Positions 43,476-53,800 of a stretch of DNA of 64,000 nt are shown one piece after another (the first letter of the stretch is position 1; every line of letters begins with the position of its first letter). Where the stretch lies: contig OZ007582.1 of NCBI GenBank assembly GCA_963931925.1, positions 29,738,429 through 29,802,428 on the forward strand, written 5' to 3'. Both the position numbers and the translations under genes were made by a program. The notes under the pieces are model-generated. The model was not told where the DNA came from and searched no databases. It was given only the letters and a program-made list of their open reading frames with translations. The DNA comes from Onchidella celtica. Lineage: Eukaryota > Mollusca > Gastropoda > Systellommatophora > Onchidiidae.

Positions 43476-45254
43476 ATGCTACAAAGCCTCAAATCACACA
43501 CACAATCCCCTCGGGATCAATTTTGCAAAATCAAAAGAAGGCCTAACCCGATGCATCTATTACAAGCAAAACTCTGTCAACAACAGCAACCGGATCTGCT
43601 ACAAAAACCACGTCGTGTTGTACATTTGACGGACGCCAGAATCCCAAGCTGGCAATGGATGAACACGGAGGAAGACACACTTGTCGTGGCGCCCGTGGGA
43701 TCCGAACCACTGGAAACAGGGGCGCCATTTATGAGCCAGTCGATAAAACAATTTGCGATTTTCAACAAGGAAAAAAATAAAGTGAGTTCGTGGTTTCAGT
43801 TAAATGACGTGAGATTAGGTCTTCGAGTATCCCGTGGGGAAAAATTCAAATCCAAATCATCTCTTGATGGCTCTGACTCAAGTATCGTAAGAAATCCTCA
43901 GAACAGTCATAAGTCATACGAGAAATACACTCAGGCCAGCAAAAACGTCACATTTGCAAAAGATTCAACATTAATTAACAGGGACGTAGGTAAATGCCGC
44001 GGCACAACCATTACATCATCAGTTCTCACTGAAACGCCGCCTGCTGCAAATTCGTGGGCAGATGAGCGGAAGAACAGAAAAAATTTTCGAGAACCAAAAA
44101 ATTTGTCTTCACTTTCCAGGAGTGTGAACCAGTCAAGAGATGTCACCCAAACGGATGGGTCATGGCACAGAACAGATGCAGTTGTGACCAACAAACCCAG
44201 AGCGAAATGTTCCACAGACAAAAAACGAGTCCAGGAAGGAAAACGTGTCCCGGAGTTTAAAAGCAATGTGCAAGAGGAGGCAACCAGTGAATTATACAGA
44301 GAGAAGCTTTTGAATCAAAATTCTAAAGTCAGCCAAATATCTGGAAGTGCCACAGATCATGAGCACCAAGCTAGCAATGATTCTGTGATGATGGCATTTA
44401 CCCCGTTTGCTGACACTTCACCTTTTCCTAGTCCCATTGACGATGACGAGCGTCTGTGTGATCAAGTAAACAGTTTAAACAGCTCCAGGCTCACAAGGAA
44501 AGGACGCGGTAAAAAAGGCAGAAGCCATAGCCATAATCGTGAGGCAAGAACAGTTCAAACCCTCAGCCACAGCGAGTCGAGGAGGCGGTCTAAAAGTGTG
44601 AGTCTCTCCACGAGTCACAAAAAGTTCAGATCGGACCAGCCACATCTGGATAAGCCCGAACGCCAGCTCGATGGACTGCTGAACATATATAAGCTGAATT
44701 TGACCAACGGGAGGATGAAGAGCTCCCCCAGTGTCTTGAACAGTTCACGAGTGAACTGGAGCCAGAAAAAAAGACCTCAAAGTTGGTCAGAGAGTATCGT
44801 TGCCCGGACTCAGACAGGGGTACCAAATGACAGAGAGAACTGCAAATCTTTCCTATCACAAAAGGAGATCCTGGATGATAGATCTGCACCCTCTCTGTCT
44901 GTAATGGAAGAGGACAAAGTTATAGAATCGCAGGTCTCATTCACTGATACCAAACATGATCCACACAGCGACCCCAGTGATATTCACATTCAACCAAATG
45001 ATGGCGAGACATACGGCAGTCCTAAGACTGACCGGACCAGATGGGATTACTCGAGGAAATTAGCCTGGACCTCCTCAAACAGCCCAAACACAAACATTCC
45101 TCTTGATTTGTGTTGTACGAACAAGAGCAAATCCTTAAACTGTACAAAACTTTTGGACAATATTTATTCGAGAAATATGAGGGCAGAATTGAGCATGCCA
45201 AAATCCACAGCGTATTTTGACAACAACTTTAAATCTTGGAACTTCTGGACATAA
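43476..45254 (+). CDS. Shorter head-to-head paralogue of the left-edge Ser-rich protein
   Basis: 592 residues from ATG 43476. The start, the IPSWQWM motif, the VSSWFQLNDVRLGLRVSR block and FKSKSSLDGS align with the first part of the 347-4238 protein, and likeness continues along the whole frame (HKSYEKYTQASKNVTFA; SLSRSVNQSR; QLDGLLNIYKLNLTNG). It ends about where the longer protein reaches residue 590, so some 700 residues including the basic tail are absent. Past the stop, faint nucleotide likeness to the longer gene persists for about 40 bp, so a frameshift truncation is likely. No interruption lies within the 592 codons, so it may be expressed or only recently dead. Function unknown. Confidence 0.75.
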   Translation: MLQSLKSHTQSPRDQFCKIKRRPNPMHLLQAKLCQQQQPDLLQKPRRVVHLTDARIPSWQWMNTEEDTLVVAPVGSEPLETGAPFMSQSIKQFAIFNKEKNKVSSWFQLNDVRLGLRVSRGEKFKSKSSLDGSDSSIVRNPQNSHKSYEKYTQASKNVTFAKDSTLINRDVGKCRGTTITSSVLTETPPAANSWADERKNRKNFREPKNLSSLSRSVNQSRDVTQTDGSWHRTDAVVTNKPRAKCSTDKKRVQEGKRVPEFKSNVQEEATSELYREKLLNQNSKVSQISGSATDHEHQASNDSVMMAFTPFADTSPFPSPIDDDERLCDQVNSLNSSRLTRKGRGKKGRSHSHNREARTVQTLSHSESRRRSKSVSLSTSHKKFRSDQPHLDKPERQLDGLLNIYKLNLTNGRMKSSPSVLNSSRVNWSQKKRPQSWSESIVARTQTGVPNDRENCKSFLSQKEILDDRSAPSLSVMEEDKVIESQVSFTDTKHDPHSDPSDIHIQPNDGETYGSPKTDRTRWDYSRKLAWTSSNSPNTNIPLDLCCTNKSKSLNCTKLLDNIYSRNMRAELSMPKSTAYFDNNFKSWNFWT

Positions 45255-46475
45255 TATAAACAAAATAGTCTGAACCAAACAAAAATCAATCTGTCCAGAT
45301 AAAAATACCATTCAGATAAACGCAGCGTATTCCAATGAAAGATGGACTTCTTAAAAATATTTGAAAGTTGGCTCTTATTTGTTGTCTTATTATCTCATCT
45401 CTCTTACCTATTTACCAGTTTTATCTTTCTGTAACTATTTTCTCTCTTCTCAAAAATTGAATGAACAATGTAACAACAACAGGACAACTTCAGCAGCAAA
45501 CAACAACAATATATAGAAAAGTGGTTGGGTGGCATCAGGGTTTGGTTATAAAGATGAAATGTGATGAAACACAAAATACAAACAAACAAAGGCTCGTATT
45601 TGCATTCTTTTAGAAGTTTTCGTTTTTTGTTTTCTTGTCGTTTGTTTCCTTTACCCCCCGCCCTCTCTCTGTCTCTCTGGTCACCTTTTTTAACTCTCTC
45701 TTTGAGGCTGTTGTTTTGGCCAGTTGAACTTGCAGCAATGCTGATTATTTCAAGGCTTGGAGCTGCACTTTAAATCAGAACTTTTGATATTTTAGAATAA
45801 AAATGTGAACAACTCCAGAATCAGCAGCTACCTCCTGTGACATTTACTCAACCCTCTCCCACAGGGTAGATTTACACAGGCGGAGAACCCAAGCCGTAGG
45901 TTTAACAAACGCACCAACCATCAACGCCTTGGGAATTCCCGAATCATGTTGCTAGCTGTCTGCACTACTTTGATCAAACGTTTCTATGCAGAAGCAAAAT
46001 CGCAATTGTTTTGATAGTTTTTACATACTGTCTGGACTGCACAGCATGAATACAATATTACTCTTTCTGGCTTGAAACCTGCAGGAATAGTCCACTACTG
46101 GATCTGGGTAATTCTTACATTTGAGACGGGTGGTTGTTTGACCAGTCGCGGACCTATATTTGGGGACCCTAAAGCTTGAACTGTTATGATGCCCTTTCGC
46201 GACCAGCAACAATATAGATTTAGATTCTAGGGTAGGGCAACATCCAAAATTCACTCATTGAAAAAAAGTTTCTTCAGGGCCCCTCCATACGAGTTACAGC
46301 ACTCCAGCTGTCCACATATTTCTGACAGCTGATCGCCTAGCTCCTCATTTACTTACTGTAAGTATAAAAGCATCCATGTAATTGTAAATGACCAACTCGC
46401 CAGGCAGGCGCCGATGTGACCTCCCGCTCATGGACCCTCCTAAATTCGCGTCCTTGCAGTATCCATTGTGTGTAA
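45255..46475. other. Unannotated DNA after the paralogue
   Basis: AT-rich with CT-rich stretches near 45655-45700. No gene or clear repeat. A likely polyadenylation region of the paralogue, AATAAAA near 45798, is only a guess. Confidence 0.35.
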
Positions 46476-46479
46476 CTGA

Positions 46480-46745
46480 ATAAAATGAAACTCCTCCCGG
46501 GACCCCAAAGCTTGTTTCGTGCAGCCAAGTCTCCTCAAAGCACAGAGCATATTAATTATATTGCAAAACGGCACTCTCTTCTCAGCACTACGAGAAACAT
46601 ACTGGCCCAAACCCACCGACTTAAATGTCAAACTCTATGGTGCTCTGCCAGAACTGCAGAAAACCGTACAATTTATTAAAAGAACAAATCTGCAGATTTA
46701 GATTGGTTAAAGAAAGACGAAGAAGAAGATGTTTCATAGTAGAAT
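46480..46745 (+). pseudogene. LINE tail fragment (RNase H-bearing LINE)
   Basis: Plus-strand copy of the sequence at 6060-6300. It encodes words such as LLSTTRNILAQTHRLKCQTL in one frame and LFSALRETYWPKPTDLNVKL in another, and ends in the GAAGAAGAAG tail. It shows the fragment exists outside the TIR elements. Confidence 0.65.
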
Positions 46746-46883
46746 CATCACTGGGTTTGACAATAATATTCCACAATTCTAAGTCCCAGGGCCGGCTGTA
46801 AGCGTGTAGATTTATCCCCGCGCCAAGGAGACCCCTGGCTATTGTAATCTGCAATGACTTGACTTACTTGACTTAAACCCTTG

Positions 46884-48019
46884 TGTAACAAATCCCAGAC
46901 TGGGAGATGTACTTATTATGACAGGACAACAATCACGAACGAACAAGTATAACACTTAACAGAACAACCAAACAGACTCACACATTTATTATATATAAAA
47001 ATAAGATATCTAGGCAATTACACACATTACATTAACTCAATTCAAATACCATTCAATGGTCAGCATTCCCAACATTCATTCTTCTCCGGGTCCACAACCC
47101 GATAGTTACTTCCTAACTATGCTCTGGCCTCAGCCTCACATCCATATATATATTACTTGCTGGCCTCTCTTATTGGCTCCGGCTCAACCCAATCTCCGTA
47201 TCTCAATCTCCCCTGGATGTCTTAATAGCACATTAATATCTCAATAGCACATTAGTATCTCAATAGCACATTAACATATTAATAGCAACAAGGACAATAA
47301 CCACGTCCCTGTCTGTGGCCAGACTACCACGACTCATGTGCTCCCGCTGTCCTGCGCGACAGCTTCACTCAGGCAGGCCCGTGGGTAGCCTTCTGCCCAA
47401 CCCCGGCACAAGTCCGCTCACCGTGGGTGGCTTCTCTGCCCGACCCCGGCACCTATAAGAATAACATTACATTTCTATAACACCATACAATTACTATCCA
47501 CTTCACCACTCATTACGAACTATCAAGCGTACACACAATAGTCCACATTTCACTCACCACACCTCTTACGGTAACACACCTCTACCGTACCACACAGCAC
47601 TCAGACTCGCTACGAATCCATGATCCGAACTTACATCTATCGCTCATTGCGCACATCTCTATACACAGCAATCACTGACTTTCACAGTCCTCACATATAA
47701 CTTATTTACATCATGGTCATAGGAGAATATAGTACATCAATCATCATAATTATAAATCATAGTTCAACCTACCAGTCATCACTGGAAAACACACAATCTC
47801 CCGACTGCTTTCCCACGTCTGTCCCCTTGGACCTCTTAACTTGCAGTGACTTTTCACTACACAAGATTTACCTCATCGCCTTCACTTTACTCACGTCTTG
47901 CACGCTTCCACGTTAACTAACAGAAGTCAATATAGGTGAGAAGCCTCACTATCCCGTGAGTCAATCCTACACTTCCATGCCCCCGTAATCCTTGAATCTC
48001 GCTCACTCCACTCGTGACA
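46884..48019 (-). mobile_element. Older solo LTR of family B
   Basis: 1136 bp, TGTAACAAATCCCAG to CTCGTGACA, flanked by CCTTG at 46879-46883 and 48020-48024. It is clearly related to the B LTRs but has many substitutions and indels, so it is an older insertion that lost its interior by LTR recombination. Confidence 0.92.
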
Positions 48020-48214
48020 CCTTGAACCCCGAGTGGGGCATAGGTCGTCTACCAAGGTCCTCTACCTTGCTCTGTCCTGGGCTGGGGCATCAATCTGGCC
48101 CCACGAGAGTCCGGCCCAGCATTTTTGCCTCACTTCTAGTGATCTTTGCCATGTTGTATTGGGTGGACCCACAATGCGTCCTGTCCTTGCTGAAAGAGGC
48201 TAAGATCTAGAACT

Positions 48215-48425
48215 AGATACAGAAGCTTTATACCCATTTACAAAACCCTTTTCAAACCTATACGAAACAGCTTTTGAGAATTTTACTAATGTGATAAAAT
48301 TCGTTCGGTACTATTTAATTCTGTTTGTGAAATTTAGAAGCTGTGAAGACGAAAAATAAAGTTCACATAATTATAGATTGTGAAAGGCGCAAAGTGGCCG
48401 TTAGCGTGCCGATACTCCACAAAAC
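48215..48425. repeat. Dispersed repeat family R2, copy 1
   Basis: Shares TACCCATTTACAAAAC, then CTTTTGAGAATT, AATGTGATAAAA, AATAAAGTTC and AAGTGGCCGTTA with 53795-54005, in the same orientation. Also shares a final AAAACCCAAA motif, which recurs near 63537. Family unknown. Confidence 0.7.
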
Positions 48426-48784
48426 CCAAAATCAGACTCGAAAGACTCTGTCAACAAATATAGATTCTGACTAAATCTAATGGAGTGTTCCCCCGAACAC
48501 CTCGTATCTGCTCGTATTGTTCTTATGTACCGTTTTGATGGCTTTGGCTTCTTTCTGCAGAGCTCGCTTGAGTCAGAACTAAACATTCTCTCCTATCTTG
48601 GATGAAGACGAGGACAGTATGCTGGCTTTTTCATGACCCAATTTCAACTTTTGCTATGAATGCAGTAACGTTATGCTCTATGGTCTATATACAGGTGCAT
48701 TGTTATCCGGGACAGTGTTAGTTTTATTGTTGGAAAAGTACAGCGTGATAGTAGGACACGGTTGTGAATTTAATATGTTTATGC

Positions 48785-48995
48785 ATTGTTCTTGTTTGTT
48801 CTATCTCCACTTTCTGCAAAACAAGAGATCCTTTAGTATGTAGTAGAGGTATAATAAATGCACACTTTGACCCTTGTTTAAAATGCCTTGCGGCACTTAT
48901 CAAACGGTTCCACTGTTCCGATTTATTCTTTCTCCTTATCATAACACAAACGCCACAAACAAATGTCAAATTCCTTAGTTGTGCAAAAAGTGGAG
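48785..48995 (+). repeat. Dispersed repeat family R1, copy 2
   Basis: Same block as 33370-33535 and 62025-62235, including AATGCACACTTTGA and CTTAGTTGTGCAAAAAGTG. Confidence 0.7.
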
Positions 48996-48999
48996 TTAA

Positions 49000-50770
49000 A
49001 ACAGAGAGTATGTATTTATGGAGAGATCTCACTTCCGCCAAACTGTGAAACTATGTCGCTGCGGTAACAAGAATTGAAAGGGACCTTCTTCACCAAAGAT
49101 AGTGCATATCTGATTTCGGATGGTTTGCTCATATTTTTGGGCTGATTGAAACTATTTTGGGGGCTTTTGTAAGCTCTTATTGCCCGTGGAAATTATACAC
49201 AAACCGGTATTGTTTATCGCAGCGACCTACTTTCTGCTCCATGCTAACAGTGGTTTCGCGGCACCTCCCGTGTCTCGCAGTGCAAATCGACCAAAAGTGA
49301 AACTCTCTGGTTAAAACAACACAACAACTAAGGTTGCGTTATGGTACCACCTACTACAGTCAGTGTACACGTGTCACAAATAGGTGGTCTCCCCAAGATC
49401 ATGACAGAAATGCGTCTCTCTGTTTCTCTGGGCATACATATTCAATGCGATATGCCTTGTTGCGTGGTCCCCAGATATAGGAGCAATGCTAATCTAGAAG
49501 TTGAATTTTTGTTTTAACCGAAACAAACTGTCTGGGGGTATAAAGCTTGCTGTCACAAGCATATACTTTTTTGAATGTTGAAAATCCATTAATAAATAAA
49601 AAACGTTATCATTTTTTAAGTGTGGCAGATGGTGGATAGACTTTTATATAAGGAAATATTCTAGAAAACGGACCTCCAAACTCTGTTTTTTGTTTTTTTT
49701 GGTATAAGTTTTATATCTTCACTATTATCAATGCTATTTACATGAAACTTGGTAGTCTTATGGAATTTTCCTGAAGATATACACGAAATGATTAAAAATA
49801 TTATAAACTCCCATTCGATGGGTGTACTATAATGCACACATTTGCATAAATTAAATCAAATGTTTAATGCTTTCAGCTCCAATATTCACATGACTTTCAT
49901 CACTAACTACCACTTTCTTCCACACCCTTCATCGCATCCAACTGCTTTTTCCTCTCCTTGAACTCTGAAACACTTTTTCCGTGGTTTTCAAAAGTTTCCA
50001 TCAGTTTCCTCTTACTGTTCTTAGCCATAAAGTTGCAACGCGCTTGGTTTAAATACTAAGAACTGTAAAGCTGTCCAGTCCTGTGGGTGATTGGTAGGAG
50101 TGCCTGGTAGGTTCTCCCTCCAGTCCTATCGATCTGTTATAACAAAGTATATTTCTGTCTATCGTTTTGCTTTTTCCTAGCACAATAAAAATGTCCGTTA
50201 TCGTGTCGATGTGGTTTCTCCAAACTCAAACTGAACTGTTCAACATGTACTTTTGCCCTCCATGCACTAATAAATCAAGGAGTTTTTGCCACATTGCTGT
50301 ATGCGACATTTCGCTGATTTTCGGTTTCGGCCATGAAAGTGGTTCTCTCACTCCTAGTGTCATTATGTATACGTTTCATTCAAACCGGTTAAAAGCTTTT
50401 CGAGATAGCTTGTGTTTGTGATGTAATGTTTTATGCGTTTTAGCCCTTTAGCCGGCCAAACTTCACTCTTCATTGTCTCGAAAAAAAAAAAAGCATTGCA
50501 CAACAATGCAGCAAGTACCCGACGATGTTCTGTCCATCGTCTTGATGCTTCCCAGCACAACTGTGGCAGTTATCGTGTCAACATGATTTCTCCAAACTCA
50601 AACTTCCAGTCCTACTCTTGCCCTAATATATACTAACAAATTACTCATTCCGTTTTGCTTAGGCTCTGTCTCAGTTATTCAACAAGAATTTGGCGCTGTG
50701 TAGAAAACACATCGCATTTGGAGAAGTGGATATACTGTGCGGCGGACACAATGCAAGTAGCAAGAGGACG
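49000..50770. other. Upstream region of the secreted-protein gene
   Basis: No long coding frame. 50195-50235 and 50570-50610 share a TTATCGTGTC.A..T..TTTCTCCAAACTCAAAC motif, evidence of another short repeat. The promoter of the downstream gene should lie near the right end but cannot be placed. Confidence 0.4.
49903..50028 (-). CDS. Small hydrophilic ORF, doubtful
   Basis: 41 codons from ATG 50028, reading MAKNSKRKLMETFE then SVSEFKERKKQLDAM, charged and helical in character. A TATTTAAA lies about 25 bp upstream of the ATG on the minus strand. Could be an exon, a small gene or chance. No homologue recognised. Confidence 0.2.
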   Translation of the reverse strand: MAKNSKRKLMETFENHGKSVSEFKERKKQLDAMKGVEESGS

Positions 50771-50891
50771 ATGGTGATGTTGTTACACATCTGGATAGCT
50801 CTCCTCATTGTGGGCTCTGTGGGCGCCAAGAAGAAACGAAACAAACGTCTCCACAATGATTGTAGCCTGGACGAGATCGCCAAGTCTTATC
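50771..50891 (+). CDS. Exon 1: signal peptide
   Basis: First ATG after an in-frame open stretch without ATG. Hydrophobic core [12 protein letters not shown], probable cleavage after VGA, then KKKRNKR. Ends TATC|GTAAGC. Confidence 0.72.
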
Positions 50892-53800
50892 GTAAGCTTA
50901 GTGTAATTATACATATCCCGTGCAAGCTAACTTATACATATTGTGATATTTGTTCATATTTGGCTCTCGTTTAGTTGTTTTTTTTTCTATAAATTTTGTC
51001 CGGGCAGCAGCCTTGTTCGGCTTGCTCTTCGCGATTTCCAACTGCCAAGGTATCTTTAACGTGCGCAACGAGTTTTTTGTCTTCTTCCGAGAAGACTAGG
51101 TGCTCGATCAAGATCAGGGACACGAAAATGTGAGAAAATGCCCCTACCTTCGACATGGGAGGCAAGCATGCCTCTAGTTCAGCGTGTCCCCAAATCAGAG
51201 TACAACGACATGCAGGCAATCATAAATAACAGCAGCAACCAGAACATAAACAATACCGAAGAAGAACGACAAGATGATGAAAGAAAAAAATATGAGCTTA
51301 ATTTGTAATAGAAATATTCTCCATTTTATAAAATACCACCGGGAAGAACCACAGCTTCTCCTTCAGTAGATTTCAAATTTTAACGTAATGTATTGTAATA
51401 ATTAACTTGTATAATGCTTAAATCCACACACAAAAATGATATGCTCTATGGTCCTGAACTAAAATTAAAACCAGGATTAACATAAGATCAATTCATCATG
51501 CTCCCACTCACACACATTAACCAACACTTGAAGAGTTGATCTACTCTCTCCCTCAAACCCCTGAGACCAAAAAAGGACATCATTCAGTTGCAAATGAAAA
51601 GAGCCCTAAACAATTCAGTTTGCAGCCTATATTCAACATTTTCTTTCCTTTCCGGCAGTTCCCTTCCCAATGGTCTGTTTTTCTTATCATCTGTACAGGT
51701 GAGTCGTATCTAAAGGCATCTTCCCACAAAGTGCCTATTGGCCAGACTGTGGTCTTTGACATCTTTTATCCAAGCAATTGCCTGGACTCTCCTAAGCTTA
51801 ATTTCCACGCCATTGTCTTCAGTGGGCCTCATATGGGAAGGTAAATATATGATATCTTTTTTGTACATAATTATGTCCATATATAGTTAATTCACGATCT
51901 TAATTCTTGTTTGTTCTATCTCTATTTTCTGAAACAAAAAAAACCATAGAAAAACCAAACAAACTGGAGATCTTTTTAATATTCAGAAGACTCGATGTGT
52001 AATTTGTAAATATCACTAAAAGGAAAAGAAAATGCTTTGCTCTAAGATCTGTGATCTCAAGAAAGTTCAATCCTCGATTTCTCAAAAGTTGACGGAGGGG
52101 AGTTAGAACCTTACCATTCTAAGGAGACGATTTGTCGACACTTGTCTAAACTGTTCAGATTAACCCTAAATTGGACTCTAACCCTGATCTTTTCTAGAAC
52201 CGATAACTGCCTGTCAACTGAAGATGACCTGATGAAAACAGAAAAGAAAGGGTAAGATCTGAATCTAACAGACAGAAAAAAATTGGAATTGCACAGCGGC
52301 AAACGTAGTCAATCACCCAAACTGTCGAGCAAATTTTCATCTATCCATGTAGCTAAGCAGTATATCAGACCAGGGCCGGATTTAGATAAAAAGAGGCCTA
52401 GGCTATTATAGCTGTGAGGCCCCTCCCAATCCCTCACCTTCGCGCCCAGAGGGAGATGGAGGTGTTTTAAATAACTTGACTGACGCCTTTGATAATGATA
52501 AGTGTTTAAAATTCCACTCTTAGCAACTCCGACCGCGCTCTTTTGGTTTAACTTGTCACCTGCCAGGGCTCAGCCATTCACACCTCTACCCCGACTGAAC
52601 GTCTCCCCCCCCCTCCCCCTCACCTTTCTCCTGCACGATAACACCGGCGGGCAATCTAAAATGGAGAGCTAGAAAAATTACAAAAGATTTGTTCATAAAC
52701 TACAGTGCATGACTTAACATGTGAGAAAAGCTACGCGTATCATAAAAATATTATACAAAACAGACTAGCCTGAGGTAGCGAAGCCCCCCTAAATTTTGAG
52801 GCTCTTGGCTTCAGCCCACAGTCTAATGATATAACCAGCACTGTATTAAGCGCGAAATATGGCAAAAAGAAAAGGTTGCTTGTAGCAAAAGCACGCATAA
52901 GAAACAATACAGAAGTGATACAAGCCTTGGGCAGCCCCACAGATTTTTTATGGTTTTTTATAACATTTCAACATATTATCTGACAACTAGCCTACTCATA
53001 CTAAGACCGGAACAGCACAATCAGCTTCTGGCAGACATGAAAGGCACACCGAAATTTCCTCCTAGTAAATCCGGGAAGACCTTCTCATAGTCTCATACTA
53101 AGTTTTGAGACACCCACAGTCAGATGGTCGGTTGGTAAAAGGGCTTATTCTATTGGTGGGCCGAACTTGTGAAAAAACACCAGCCTTGACCCCAGGAAAA
53201 GTGAAAACATCGTCGCATTTAAAAATAGGCTCAAAACTGAATTGTTTAGGATTGCTTTCATTGAAACTGAATGATATTCCTCCTTGGTCTCAGAGGTTTG
53301 AGGGTGAGAGTAGATCAAGTGTTTGCTAATGTGTGTGAGTTGGAGCATGATGAATTAATTTTATGTTAATCCTGTTTTTAATTTTAGTTCATCATTTTTT
53401 TATTTTTTTTTGGATTTGAGCGCTATACAAGTTAATTATTACATTTCATATTACTTACGAAGGCCGAGGAGACACAGTCAGCTTCTGCCATTATCTCTTA
53501 GGTGTAAATTTTGTTGGCAATAACTGGCTGCGACGTTCCGGGCTTAGTGTGATACCCCTCTAAGCAAAATTGTCGGCGCCACGGCTGCAGCTGGACCGCC
53601 GCGCCCCGATGGCTTGACATCCCCCCTCTGTGCCTGCCACCTATCAATGGAAAATATTTTGTCTGAATGTGTAGACTTCATGTATACCCGAGAAAGGCAC
53701 TATGCCTGAGGATCCATGAAAGTGGTATTTTCTGACAGCGGACCTGCAACGTGTCTTGTCGTTTCTGAGAGAGGCTAAGTTCTACAACTTAAAAATAAAA

